Below, one piece after another: positions 51,885 through 60,993 of a stretch of 64,000 nucleotides of DNA. Below the pieces are notes generated by a model that saw nothing but the letters and a program-made list of their open reading frames with translations, was not told the origin of the DNA and did no database searches. Origin of the DNA: Candidatus Cottocaccamicrobium excrementipullorum (GTDB lineage Bacteria; Bacillota; Clostridia; Lachnospirales; Lachnospiraceae). A program made the position numbers and the translations under genes. Each line of letters opens with the position of its first letter. The stretch's first letter is position 1. Location: positions 50,519 to 114,518 of the forward strand of contig DVFL01000008.1 of the NCBI GenBank assembly GCA_018713255.1, given 5' to 3'.

Positions 51885-53399
51885 TTAAAGACTAAGCACG
51901 CACTCTTTAAAGACGCGGCCTCTCTCCTCATAGTTCTTAAACATATCCCAGCTGGCGCAGGCCGGGCTTAACAGCACGTTCTCTCCCATATTGGCATAGG
52001 ACGCGCACACCCGCACTGCTTCCTGCATATCCTCTGCATACATAATATCATGGAATCCATGATCCCTGGCGCACCGGGCGATTTTATCCCTGGTCTGTCC
52101 AATAAGCACCAGATATTTCACCTTTCCCTGAAAGGATTCAATCCATTCATCAAAGGTATTCTGCTTATCATATCCCCCGGCAATCACAATCGTCGGTCCT
52201 GGCATCGCCTGAACTGCCTGAATAGCTGCATCAGGATTCGTTCCCTTGGAATCATTAAAATACTTCACCCCGTAACGCTCCGCCACAAACTCAATCCGAT
52301 GCTCCACTGCCTTAAACTCTACAATAGTTTTCCGAATGGAATCCAACGGCACGCCCATGGTCAAGCCAATCGCTGCGGCAGCCATCACATTCTCATAATT
52401 ATGCCGGCCTAAAAGCTTAAGGTCGTGAACATTAACCACTTCCTCCTGCTTTCCTCCATGACGCCAGAGAATCATATCGTTGTCTAAATACAGGCCTTCC
52501 TCTAACCGATTTCTGCTGCTGAAGAAAAATACCTTTGCCTTCAGCTCAAACTCCGGAATTCCCGTATCTTCTTCCGCTGAGGCTTCAGATGCCGTCTTCT
52601 CCTCTGCCTCAAGTTCATCTATCGCTTTCTCCTGACTCCAGGTCTCTTCTGCGCCCTTTCCTTCCTCTTTCTCCTCATGCTCCTCTGTCTTTTCCGGCTT
52701 TTTCTTTTCTTTCAATCCGAAACTTCTCAGCACCGGGTCATCGTAATTCAGCACCACGGTGTCCTCCGGTCCTTGATTCATGGCTATGCTTTCTTTAATC
52801 GCAATATAACGAGCCATGGTTCCATGACGATCTAAATGATCTGGGGTAATATTTAAAATAGCGCTTACCTCCGGCCTGAAATCCATAATGGTTTCCAGCT
52901 GGAAACTGGAAACCTCCGCCACGGTCACAGTGTCGTCTTTCGTTTCCAGCGCCACCTGGCTGTAAGGAATTCCGATGTTTCCCACCACGAACACACTGTC
53001 AAAGTAATCCTTCATGATCTGGCCGGTGAGCGCCGTAGTGGTGGTTTTTCCATTGGTTCCGGTAATGGCAGCCAGACGGCCTTTCGCGCAGTGGTAGGCC
53101 AGCTGAATCTCACTCCAGATCGGAATATTCATATCATCCAGCACAGCTACAAAAGGAGCCTCCAGAGGGATGCCGGGGCTGATAATACACAGCTCCACGC
53201 CCAGAAGATCCGTGCGCTTAAGTTCTCCCAGAACTACCGTCACCTTGCTGCCTTCCTGGAATTTTTCCTTCAGTTCCTCTTCTTTAAGCTGATCATTGCT
53301 GTCATACAGCACCACCTCGCCGCCGCAATCCAGCAGAAGCTTTGCTGCCGCAATGCCGCTGATTCCGGTGCCTGCTACTAATACCTTCTGACTGCTCAA
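51885..53399 (-). CDS. murD: UDP-N-acetylmuramoylalanine--D-glutamate ligase with acidic insert
   Basis: A 504-residue ligase that adds D-Glu to UDP-MurNAc-L-Ala using ATP. GTNGKTTTTALTGQIMK is the ATP loop (about 114-130), and NITPDHLDRHGTM and HRIEFVAERYGVKYFNDSKG are family signatures. An insert of about 60 residues (about 229-288), very rich in Glu and Lys, sits between NYDDPVLRSFG and KVFFFSSRNR. Most MurD proteins have none and are near 450 residues. The start is TTG with AGGAGG 8 bases upstream. Confidence 0.95.
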   Translation of the reverse strand: MSSQKVLVAGTGISGIAAAKLLLDCGGEVVLYDSNDQLKEEELKEKFQEGSKVTVVLGELKRTDLLGVELCIISPGIPLEAPFVAVLDDMNIPIWSEIQLAYHCAKGRLAAITGTNGKTTTTALTGQIMKDYFDSVFVVGNIGIPYSQVALETKDDTVTVAEVSSFQLETIMDFRPEVSAILNITPDHLDRHGTMARYIAIKESIAMNQGPEDTVVLNYDDPVLRSFGLKEKKKPEKTEEHEEKEEGKGAEETWSQEKAIDELEAEEKTASEASAEEDTGIPEFELKAKVFFFSSRNRLEEGLYLDNDMILWRHGGKQEEVVNVHDLKLLGRHNYENVMAAAAIGLTMGVPLDSIRKTIVEFKAVEHRIEFVAERYGVKYFNDSKGTNPDAAIQAVQAMPGPTIVIAGGYDKQNTFDEWIESFQGKVKYLVLIGQTRDKIARCARDHGFHDIMYAEDMQEAVRVCASYANMGENVLLSPACASWDMFKNYEERGRVFKECVLSL

Positions 53400-53411
53400 A
53401 GCCCTCGCCTC

Positions 53412-54380
53412 CTATAATCCTAAGTACGCCACCAGGCAGAGAATCGCCGTAATGGTGGCAAAAACAGCCACTACTCTGGTCTCTGACCATCCGCACAATT
53501 CAAAATGGTGATGGATTGGCGCCATCTTGAAAATGCGCTTTCCTCCTGTTTTCTTAAAATATGTTACCTGAAGGATTACCGAAAGAACTTCGATCAGATA
53601 AATGAAGCCGATAATCACCAGGAACAAAGGAATCTCCATCATAAATGCACTGGAAGCGACAAAACCGCCCAATGCCAGAGATCCCGTATCCCCCATAAAT
53701 ACCTTGGCAGGATATACATTAAACAGCAGAAATCCTAAAAGGCTTCCCACCACCGCCCCGGTAATGGGGCTGATGCCGCTGTTCTCTCCTATTGATACAA
53801 TGGTCAGGAAAGTAGCTACCAGAATGGTTACGCTGGTGCAAAGTCCATCCAGGCCATCTGTGAAATTCACTCCATTATCCGTTCCCAGCACGATAAAAAA
53901 TACGGCAGGTACGAAAAGGACGCCCAAATTGAGCCAAAGTCCATGATCAAATCCCCCGGTAAAAGGAACCAGCATCTCCGTTCCCACCTCGCTGCTGTTC
54001 ACCAGATACCAGGCAAAAATACCGGTAATCACAATCTGTCCCAAAAGCTTCTGCTTCGGATTCAGACCTTCCGACCGCTTCATTACAATCTTAATATAAT
54101 CATCCAGAAATCCAATAATGCCAAATCCTACTGTGACAAACAACACAGGAATAATCTTCGGATATCGGGGAAGATAAAACAAAGACGTAATGATAATGCT
54201 GGTTAAAATCATCAGTCCGCCCATGGTAGGCGTGCCCTGCTTTTTCAAATGGGCCTGAGGTCCCTCTTCACGGACCTGCTGGCCAAATTTCAGCTTGTGC
54301 AGAAAAGGAATCACTACCGGGCACAGCACCGCGCTGATACAGAAGGATATGATAATCGCTAAAATGGTTTCATTAATCAT
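53412..54380 (-). CDS. mraY: phospho-N-acetylmuramoyl-pentapeptide-transferase
   Basis: A 322-residue membrane enzyme of about ten helices that makes lipid I. GTPTMGGLMI, FLDDYIKIVMKRSEGL (catalytic Asp pair) and NGVNFTDGLDGLCTS are the family signatures, and PIHHHFEL is the triple-His motif. The ATG at 54380 (MINETIL) has GAGGTG before it. It lies after the second PBP gene and 12 bp before murD; murE and murF are not in this cluster. Confidence 0.97.
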   Translation of the reverse strand: MINETILAIIISFCISAVLCPVVIPFLHKLKFGQQVREEGPQAHLKKQGTPTMGGLMILTSIIITSLFYLPRYPKIIPVLFVTVGFGIIGFLDDYIKIVMKRSEGLNPKQKLLGQIVITGIFAWYLVNSSEVGTEMLVPFTGGFDHGLWLNLGVLFVPAVFFIVLGTDNGVNFTDGLDGLCTSVTILVATFLTIVSIGENSGISPITGAVVGSLLGFLLFNVYPAKVFMGDTGSLALGGFVASSAFMMEIPLFLVIIGFIYLIEVLSVILQVTYFKKTGGKRIFKMAPIHHHFELCGWSETRVVAVFATITAILCLVAYLGL

Positions 54381-54479
54381 AGAACACCTCAAATTCTTAT
54401 GTATTGGCTTTACCTGCCAGGTCTTTTTCCGGCCTCCAGGTCATTAAGTAGTATACGTCTTTTTCCCGGAATAATCAAC

Positions 54480-56240
54480 TTATATCTGGGTTTCTTGGAT
54501 TCCCAGAATGGGAAGAATGTTCCGAAAAAGATCTCCGATTACCGGCGCGGCAATGGTGCCGCCGTAATAAATTCCTTCCGGCTCGTCAATGGTAATCAGC
54601 GCGATCACCTGAGGATTATCCGCCGGCGCAAATCCAATGAACGAAGAGATATATTTTTTCAGGCTTCTGGGAAGCTTTTCCGAGGTGGCGGTCTTTCCCC
54701 CGATCCGATATCCCTCTACTGCCGCATTTTTTCCGCTGCCCTCTGCCACCACCATCTCTAAAATATAACGCATGGTTTCGCTGGTCTCTTCAGACAAAAT
54801 TCGCCCCTTAAGAGGCCAGGAAAATTTTCTGGTCCAGCTGCCGTCTGCCGTTTTGGCTTCTAACGCAAAGTGAGGCGTTACTCTCTCTCCTCCATTTATA
54901 ATAGAAGAAACTGTTGTAATCAGCTGAACCGGCGTAATTTGAAAGGACTGACCAAAGGAAACCGTGGCCAGCTCCACCGGTCCCATATTCTCCGGCTTAT
55001 GCATAATCGTGGATGCCTCCCCCGGAAGATCAATTCCCGTTTTTCCCCGAAGGCCAAACTGATCAAAGTACTGGCAATAGGCTTCTGCTCCCAGCCGCTG
55101 TCCCACATCAATCAACACTGGATTGCAAGAATTCATCATTCCCTGGAGGAAGGTTTCTCCGCCATGTCCTCCTGTTTTATGACACCGGATTTTTCTGTCC
55201 TCCACAATCCGATAACCTGGACAAGTGAAACGGTCTGTCAGCTTCACCACTCCAGCTTCCAAACCTGCAGCCGCCGTAATAATTTTAAACGTCGAGCCAG
55301 GTTCGTAAGTATCGCTGACGCAAAAATTTCGCCACATCTGATTTCGCCGTTCTTGAAGATCTCTTCCCTCTTCCGCCTCCTGAGCAGCCTTTTGTCTGGC
55401 GCTCTCGCTGACCAGATTTTGGTCTAACGTAAAGGGATCATTCAAATTAAATTCCGGCGCGTTCACCATTGCCAGGATTTCCCCGTTCTGAGGATTCATG
55501 ACAATGATGGAAACACCCTTGGCATTTTTGCGCTCCATCGTCTGGTATGCCAGCTGCTGAGCATACATCTGAATATTCACATCCAGACTCAGCACCAGAT
55601 CTTTCCCCGGCACCGGCTCTCGCCGCTCCTCCCGGCCGTTTTCCAGTTCCACTCCCGCTGCGTCTGTCATGGTGTAGATGATTCCGCCGATTCCTTTTAA
55701 ATATTCTTCATATTTTACCTCCAGGCCGATAATCCCCTGATTATCTCCTCCAGTAAATCCCAGAACCCGGGATGCAAGACTGTTATAGGGATAATACCGC
55801 TTATAATCTTCATCCACCTTCACTCCATCCAGGTTGAACTGGCGGATCCGGTCCCCGGTCTCCTTCTCCACATTAGAGGCAATCACCTCTCTGGAGCTGC
55901 GTTTTTCTACTTTTTTCCGAACCTCTCCCTCCTCAAGGCCAAGCTCCCGGCTAAGCATCTGAATGGTCTGCTCCCTGTCTTTCACCTGATTATAAATTAC
56001 GGACACGGTGCACACCGTCCGGTTATCCGCCAGCACCTGGCCGTTCCGATCCAATATTCTGCCCCGGGCAGCCTTAATGGATCGTTCCCGAAAATGCAGA
56101 TCCTCCGCCTTCGCCGAATAATACTGAGAGCGAAAAATCATCAGATAAAACAGCCGTCCTCCTAACCCGATGATCATCAATGACAACAGGAAAAAGAGAA
56201 CGGCTGTTTTTCCCCTGTGACAGGTTCGATTCTCATTCAT
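54480..56240 (-). CDS. class B penicillin-binding protein (FtsI/SpoVD-like) with KTAT motif
   Basis: A 586-residue transpeptidase: one N-terminal membrane helix, a dimerisation domain (about 55-200) and a catalytic domain. Motifs are STFK with Ser about 316, SCN at 371-373 and KTAT at 516-519, where almost all class B PBPs have KTGT. The change is encoded plainly (AAG ACC GCC ACC). No PASTA domains are present. It follows a longer paralogue in the division cluster. One of the pair probably serves vegetative septation and the other sporulation (SpoVD-like); the assignment is open. Confidence 0.92.
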   Translation of the reverse strand: MNENRTCHRGKTAVLFFLLSLMIIGLGGRLFYLMIFRSQYYSAKAEDLHFRERSIKAARGRILDRNGQVLADNRTVCTVSVIYNQVKDREQTIQMLSRELGLEEGEVRKKVEKRSSREVIASNVEKETGDRIRQFNLDGVKVDEDYKRYYPYNSLASRVLGFTGGDNQGIIGLEVKYEEYLKGIGGIIYTMTDAAGVELENGREERREPVPGKDLVLSLDVNIQMYAQQLAYQTMERKNAKGVSIIVMNPQNGEILAMVNAPEFNLNDPFTLDQNLVSESARQKAAQEAEEGRDLQERRNQMWRNFCVSDTYEPGSTFKIITAAAGLEAGVVKLTDRFTCPGYRIVEDRKIRCHKTGGHGGETFLQGMMNSCNPVLIDVGQRLGAEAYCQYFDQFGLRGKTGIDLPGEASTIMHKPENMGPVELATVSFGQSFQITPVQLITTVSSIINGGERVTPHFALEAKTADGSWTRKFSWPLKGRILSEETSETMRYILEMVVAEGSGKNAAVEGYRIGGKTATSEKLPRSLKKYISSFIGFAPADNPQVIALITIDEPEGIYYGGTIAAPVIGDLFRNILPILGIQETQI

Positions 56241-56307
56241 GCCCGGCTCCTGTCTTTCCTTTGTTCAAATATATGAATTTTCCGGGCATTTATTCTTATC
56301 CAACAGT

Positions 56308-58605
56308 TTATGTCTGGCTCTCTCCCGATTCCGTCTGCTGCTGACTTTCCTCTGCGGAAGCGGAAGTTTCCTCCTGGGTGCTTTCTGCAGAAGCAGAAGT
56401 TTCCTCCTGGGCCTGGGATTCTGACTCTTTTGAAGACGCTTGGGTTTCTCCCGCCGAGGTCTCCTCTTCTGACATTCCTGGAAGGTCCCCTGGAATGCCT
56501 GAATCCTGACCATCCTGCTCTATATATTCCTCAGTTTCATAAACCTTTGTCTCCGGTTCTGTTTCTTCCGGAGCAATATTATCTCCTGCAGAAATTCCCT
56601 CCTCCTGAGGAAGCTGAGCTTCAATCTCCTCAGGTACCTGGATCTGCTCTGTATCCGGGAATACATTCAGATAAGGCAGAATCTCTGTCAGTATTTTCTG
56701 CACAATGGTGCTGGCATATGTACTGTGAGGCTGATCTTCCACATGGGGCGTATCAATCACCACGTACACAAAAACCTCAGGATCATCCGCCGGTGCAAAG
56801 CCAGCGAAAGAAACCACGTAATTGCCGTCGCCCCGAGGATATTTCTGCGCTGTACCTGTTTTTCCGCCTACTTTGTATCCTGCCACCTGGGCTGCGCTTC
56901 CTGTTCCCTCAGAAACAGTCCGGTACAATGCTTCCCGGATAAACTGGGCCGTGCTTTCCGATACAGTCTCCCGTACCAGCTCCGGTTCGATTTCTCTCAC
57001 CAGAGAACCATTTTCATTTAAAATCTGCTTAACCACATGAGGTTCATAATAAGAACCTCCATTAAGTACAGAACAATAAGCAGCTGCCATCTGGATCATG
57101 GTACAGTTATAATTCTGGCCAAAGGAGTTGGTGGCCAGATCCGTCGGTCCCATGTCCTCTGCTGTATACACTAAGGTACTGGTATCTGCTTCTCCAGGAA
57201 GATCAATTCCCGTTTTTGAACCGAAACCAAAAAGCTGCTGATATTTGGCAAAACGTTCCCTGCCAATCATGGAGGCCATCTGCATCAAGGCATCATTGCA
57301 GGACTGCATCAAAGACTCTGTTACCGTTAAATTTCCATGACCGCTGCGTTTTACGCATCGAATTCTCCATCCGCCCACCTCCTGGTAGCCGTCACAAAAG
57401 AAGGTTTCATTGCCTGTCAACACCCCTTCTTCCAGGCCTCCGGCGATGGTGAAGATTTTTTGAGTAGAACCTGGTTCATAGGTATCGCTGATGCAGAAAT
57501 TCCGCCACAGCTGATTCCATGCAACCTGAGTTCCTAGGGAGACAATCTCGTCCTCTGTATAATACTGAGGCACCTGATCGGTGGTAATCCGTGCTTTATC
57601 CGGATTCTTCCGATGATAATCATCCGCTGCTTCCTGAAGTCCCATCTGCCGAATCTGTTCATCAGTATACCGGTTTCCCAGATCTCTGGGGTTATTCAAA
57701 TCGTAGCGGTTCTTGCTGGTCATAGCCAGGACCTCTCCATTATCCGGGTCCATCACAATAGCAGCGCTCATATTGCTTCCCGTGGTATTCTCCCACTCGT
57801 CAATGTATTTATCCACGATTTTCTGAATATTGGCATCAATAGTGGAAACCACTGTATTTCCGTTCTCTGCCGGCTTGATCACACGCTCCAGATTGGTCTC
57901 TTCATTCAGATATCCATACTCTCTGCCGTTTACCCCGATCAGATCATCATTGTAATACTGCTCAATGCCTCCGTTTCCATGGGTTCCGTCGCTCTGGGCA
58001 AAGCCAACTACATTGCAGGCAAGATCATTGTACGGATAAACCCGCTTATATTCGTCTTCGAACCAGATTCCTTTTACCTGCTCTCTTGAATCAGCTTTTT
58101 TATACTCCGCATTCATCTGGTCTTCCAGCTCTTCAAAGGCAGTCTTCTCATCATAGGACAGCTGTCTGGCATAACGAATATAATAAGATTCAGGCCTGCT
58201 GGTAATCAAACTTCGAATCTCCCCTGGATCGTAACCGAAAGCCTGACACAATGCGCTGACTGTAGGCTCTAAATATCGTTCTTCATCAGACATAATCTGG
58301 TTAGCGTCAATAATCAGATTGTACACTTTCTCGCTGGTCGCCAGAAACGTGCCGTTCCGATCTACTATATCTCCTCTCCGATAGGGGATCACCCTGCTGT
58401 CATACCGCTGCTGAGAGAGAACAATTTCTGTGTAATCCTCCTGCTTCGTCTTAATAATATTATACAACACCATCACTAATGCAAACAAAGCCAGCGTAAT
58501 TACCAGTACGGTAACCGCCAGCTTCTCCTGCATGTATGTCAAAAATAATCTGGGGCCGCCTTTTGGCTTCTTTACAGGCCCCTTAGTATTGTGGGATGTC
58601 CTCAT
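56308..58605 (-). CDS. ftsI: class B penicillin-binding protein (FtsI/PBP2B-like) with long acidic tail
   Basis: A 765-residue septal transpeptidase. It has a membrane helix at about 29-50 and a dimerisation domain (IPYRRGDIVDRNGTFLATS). The active site has STQK with Ser about 380, SCN at 435-437 and KTGT at 582-585. From about residue 651 a tail of 115 residues is rich in Glu, Ser, Gln and Thr, with a repeated EETSASAE; it would lie outside the membrane. It overlaps ftsL by 23 bp. As the first PBP of the cluster it is the best ftsI/pbpB candidate. Confidence 0.93.
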   Translation of the reverse strand: MRTSHNTKGPVKKPKGGPRLFLTYMQEKLAVTVLVITLALFALVMVLYNIIKTKQEDYTEIVLSQQRYDSRVIPYRRGDIVDRNGTFLATSEKVYNLIIDANQIMSDEERYLEPTVSALCQAFGYDPGEIRSLITSRPESYYIRYARQLSYDEKTAFEELEDQMNAEYKKADSREQVKGIWFEDEYKRVYPYNDLACNVVGFAQSDGTHGNGGIEQYYNDDLIGVNGREYGYLNEETNLERVIKPAENGNTVVSTIDANIQKIVDKYIDEWENTTGSNMSAAIVMDPDNGEVLAMTSKNRYDLNNPRDLGNRYTDEQIRQMGLQEAADDYHRKNPDKARITTDQVPQYYTEDEIVSLGTQVAWNQLWRNFCISDTYEPGSTQKIFTIAGGLEEGVLTGNETFFCDGYQEVGGWRIRCVKRSGHGNLTVTESLMQSCNDALMQMASMIGRERFAKYQQLFGFGSKTGIDLPGEADTSTLVYTAEDMGPTDLATNSFGQNYNCTMIQMAAAYCSVLNGGSYYEPHVVKQILNENGSLVREIEPELVRETVSESTAQFIREALYRTVSEGTGSAAQVAGYKVGGKTGTAQKYPRGDGNYVVSFAGFAPADDPEVFVYVVIDTPHVEDQPHSTYASTIVQKILTEILPYLNVFPDTEQIQVPEEIEAQLPQEEGISAGDNIAPEETEPETKVYETEEYIEQDGQDSGIPGDLPGMSEEETSAGETQASSKESESQAQEETSASAESTQEETSASAEESQQQTESGESQT

Positions 58606-59074
58606 ACTGTCTTACATACTCGCTTTCCGTCTTGTTATACAGAATGACCTGGTCTTTATTCGCATATACCATACCCAAATCTTTCGTCGCCACTTCATAC
58701 ACATGGTCCAGATCCACATACGTATTAATGCTGGTTTCCAGGGCGTCATTCTCCGACTTCAAGGTTTCAATCTCCGACTCCAGAGACGCAATATTGCGGA
58801 TTCTGGACGTGATAGAAGACTGCACCTGAAGGTAACTCACGCACAAGTATAAGGTAAAAACGGATGCAATTGTAAGCATAATCACAAAAGGCAGATTCAT
58901 CTGAAGCGCTTTCTCCTGATTCCGCCGCACAGTATAGCTGGCAACGGTTCTGTTCTGGCGCTTTACGGCTGTTTTCCGCTCCGGAATTCGGTCCGGCTGC
59001 ACTTTACGAACGGTATTCCCATGAATATATTCCTGTGTTCCGTGTGAATAATATGAATTCTTCCTGTCAGCCAT
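58583..59074 (-). CDS. ftsL: cell division protein FtsL
   Basis: A 163-residue bitopic protein. A basic cytoplasmic region of about 60 residues precedes one membrane helix (PFVIMLTIASVFTLYLCVS) and a coiled coil (IASLESEIETLKSENDALET) of the FtsL/DivIC type. It binds FtsQ and the septal PBP. The ATG at 59074 has GGGAGG 9 bases upstream. Location between rsmH and ftsI supports the assignment; sequence conservation in this family is low. Confidence 0.9.
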   Translation of the reverse strand: MADRKNSYYSHGTQEYIHGNTVRKVQPDRIPERKTAVKRQNRTVASYTVRRNQEKALQMNLPFVIMLTIASVFTLYLCVSYLQVQSSITSRIRNIASLESEIETLKSENDALETSINTYVDLDHVYEVATKDLGMVYANKDQVILYNKTESEYVRQYEDIPQY

Positions 59075-59122
59075 CGACCTGTTCCTCCCTTGCCTTTTTC
59101 TGTTCTTCTGCATGATGAATTC

Positions 59123-60076
59123 TTATGTGCCGAGAGAAAGCGGACCCCGCTCAAATACGCGAAGCTTGGCGCTTTTGGCGCGCCGATTTGTCTCCGTCTC
59201 CTCCTGTGAAGGAAGAATGGGTTTTCTGGTAATTACCCTCCCCCTGCTTTTCCTGCCGCATACGCACACCGGAAAATCCGGCGGACATATACAAGGATGT
59301 TCATTTTCCCGAAATTTGTTTTTTACAATCCGATCTTCCAGAGAATGAAAGGTGATAATCGCCAGCCTGCCTCCTGGGTTCAGCAGCTGAATCATCTCAT
59401 CAATAGATTTCTCCAGCACATCCAGCTCACCGTTCAAGGCAATGCGGATAGCCTGAAATGTCTGCTTAGCCGGATGACCTCCGGTGGCTCTCACTCTGGC
59501 CGGAATAGCCGCCTTCACCGCCTCGATTAACTGACCGGTGGTCTCAAAGGGGCGTTCCTCCCGCATCCGCACAATATGTTTTGCAATATTGGCTGCAAAT
59601 TTCTCTTCTCCGTAATCCCGGATAATCCGATAAAGTTCCTGCTGGCTGCTGTTGTTCAGGATATCCGCGGCCGTAATCTCTCCCCGCTGGTCCATGCGCA
59701 TATCAAGAGGCGCATCCTCCCGGTAAGTAAATCCCCGCTCCGGCGTATCCAGCTGATAAGAAGACACTCCAAGATCCAGATAAATTCCATCAACCCGGTC
59801 AATTCCCAAATCCCTTAAGACCTGCGGCGTATTGACGTAATTGCTTCTTACAATGGTAACCTGGTCCTTAAATTCTTTCAGCCGTTCTCCGGCAGCCTCA
59901 ATGGCCTCTCCGTCCTGATCAATCCCGATAAGACGCCCCTGGGGACCCAGCCTGCTTAAAAGCTCATAAGCATGACCTCCGCCGCCAAGGGTACCATCCA
60001 CATAAATCCCCTCAGGCTTTACCTTCAGGCTGTCAATGGTCTCATGAAGCAGAACTGATGTGTGTCCAAATTCCAT
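59123..60076 (-). CDS. rsmH: 16S rRNA (cytosine1402-N4)-methyltransferase RsmH
   Basis: A 317-residue methyltransferase (old name MraW). [16 protein letters not shown] is the start, and [18 protein letters not shown] is the SAM-binding motif. [20 protein letters not shown] and [13 protein letters not shown] are further signatures. It methylates the ribosome P-site. It starts directly after mraZ and before ftsL, the standard order. Confidence 0.98.
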   Translation of the reverse strand: MEFGHTSVLLHETIDSLKVKPEGIYVDGTLGGGGHAYELLSRLGPQGRLIGIDQDGEAIEAAGERLKEFKDQVTIVRSNYVNTPQVLRDLGIDRVDGIYLDLGVSSYQLDTPERGFTYREDAPLDMRMDQRGEITAADILNNSSQQELYRIIRDYGEEKFAANIAKHIVRMREERPFETTGQLIEAVKAAIPARVRATGGHPAKQTFQAIRIALNGELDVLEKSIDEMIQLLNPGGRLAIITFHSLEDRIVKNKFRENEHPCICPPDFPVCVCGRKSRGRVITRKPILPSQEETETNRRAKSAKLRVFERGPLSLGT

Positions 60077-60502
60077 TTAAATTCCCAATCCTTCCATATT
60101 TTCTGCGATTTCTTCCATGTCATCATAGGAGTTGGTTTCCATCCAACGGTCTTTGGCCCAGATTTCAATCCGGCTTCCCACACCTACCAGCACAGCATCC
60201 TTTTCAATTCCGGCAAATTCCCGCAGAACTGCAGGAAGAAGTATCCTTCCCTGCTTGTCTACTTCACAGGTGGTGGCGCCGGCCAGGAAAAATCGGGAAA
60301 ACTTCCGGGCATTGGCATTGGTTAAAGGCAGAGCGTGAAGCTTTTCTTCAAGGGCTTTCCATTCGGTGTTTTCATACACAAATAAGCAGCCATCTAATCC
60401 TTTCGTTACTACGAATTCATCCCCCAGCTGCTCTCTGAACTTCGAAGGTACGATGAGACGCCCCTTCGCATCGACTGTATGATTGTATTCACCCATGAAC
60501 AT
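60077..60502 (-). CDS. mraZ: transcriptional regulator MraZ
   Basis: A 141-residue protein with two AbrB-like SpoVT/MraZ domains, each showing a DxxGR motif ([19 protein letters not shown] and [18 protein letters not shown]). It binds direct repeats upstream of its own operon. The ATG at 60502 (MFMGEYN) matches the family start; ATG at 60505 is equally possible. The first gene of the division cluster, preceded by a repeat array that fits the MraZ box. Confidence 0.97.
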   Translation of the reverse strand: MFMGEYNHTVDAKGRLIVPSKFREQLGDEFVVTKGLDGCLFVYENTEWKALEEKLHALPLTNANARKFSRFFLAGATTCEVDKQGRILLPAVLREFAGIEKDAVLVGVGSRIEIWAKDRWMETNSYDDMEEIAENMEGLGI

Positions 60503-60537
60503 CATCTATCACCCGGTACCTATCCATACAACCAAAA

Positions 60538-60585
60538 CCACTTGGCTACCATTCCATTCCACTTTCTACCACTTTCCACCACTCG
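60538..60585 (-). promoter_or_regulatory. MraZ-box repeat array
   Basis: On the minus strand GTGG-type repeats recur about every 10 bp: GAGTGG, GAAAGTGG (twice), GAATGG and AAGTGG at 60579, 60569, 60559, 60549 and 60538. This matches the known AAAGTGG-type MraZ binding repeats and lies just downstream of the start site. Confidence 0.82.
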
Positions 60586-60592
60586 TATAACC

Positions 60593-60621
60593 ATTTTAGT
60601 ACATCCGTAACGAAATAGCAA
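60593..60621 (-). promoter_or_regulatory. promoter of the division and cell wall cluster
   Basis: TTGCTA (60616-60621), 17 bp and TAAAAT (60593-60598) on the minus strand. The MraZ repeats begin about at +1. Confidence 0.68.
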
Positions 60622-60747
60622 GAAATTTTTCTTGTAAATCGTAAAAAAGAAAGGCAGGCATTACCTTTCTTTCTGAAGAGTGAAAAAGGCCGTTTTCTCT
60701 TAACGATGAAGGGAATTTTTCCTCTCCAGCTTTGTGAATCAAGCCAA

Positions 60748-60802
60748 AACAAAAAGAGGACTGCCCGCCGCGCAGCCTTTGCCACGCAGCGGCAATCCTC
60801 TT
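60748..60802 (-). terminator. intrinsic terminator after spo0E
   Basis: AAGAGGATTGCC pairs with GGGCAGTCCTCTT (one G-T), with a GC-rich inner stem and a run of Ts on the minus strand. Confidence 0.85.
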
Positions 60803-60837
60803 AAGAAATCGAAAAACCTGTCATCTTCACGGACATC

Positions 60838-60993
60838 TCAGAAACCAGAGACAATATACTGTTCAATCAGTCCATCCAGCTCCACGCTGCGGCGGTAAAT
60901 CTCTTCATAGTCTTCCCCCGCATCAATGCTGGCATTCAGCCGAACTCTCGCCGTCTCAATCTTTTCTATCAGTTCGTTCTTCGAAACGTTCAT
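60838..60993 (-). CDS. Spo0E-like aspartyl-phosphate phosphatase
   Basis: A 51-residue helical hairpin protein. SVELDGLIEQYI near the C-terminus matches the Spo0E signature (SxxLDxLI). Family members remove the phosphate from Spo0A or related response regulators and so delay sporulation. AAGGAG lies 8 bases before the ATG. It overlaps the lgt end by 4 bp, so it shares that transcript. It is too short for many automatic gene calls. Confidence 0.88.
   Translation of the reverse strand: MNVSKNELIEKIETARVRLNASIDAGEDYEEIYRRSVELDGLIEQYIVSGF

Noticed and set aside
51371..51931. 186-codon open frame on the minus strand
   Set aside because: It is an alternate frame of the Arg-rich ftsW extension and the murD end, without a start site or known motifs.
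60546..60785. 79-codon open frame on the minus strand upstream of mraZ
   Set aside because: It runs through the mraZ promoter and MraZ repeats and has no ribosome site; its composition is not protein-like.
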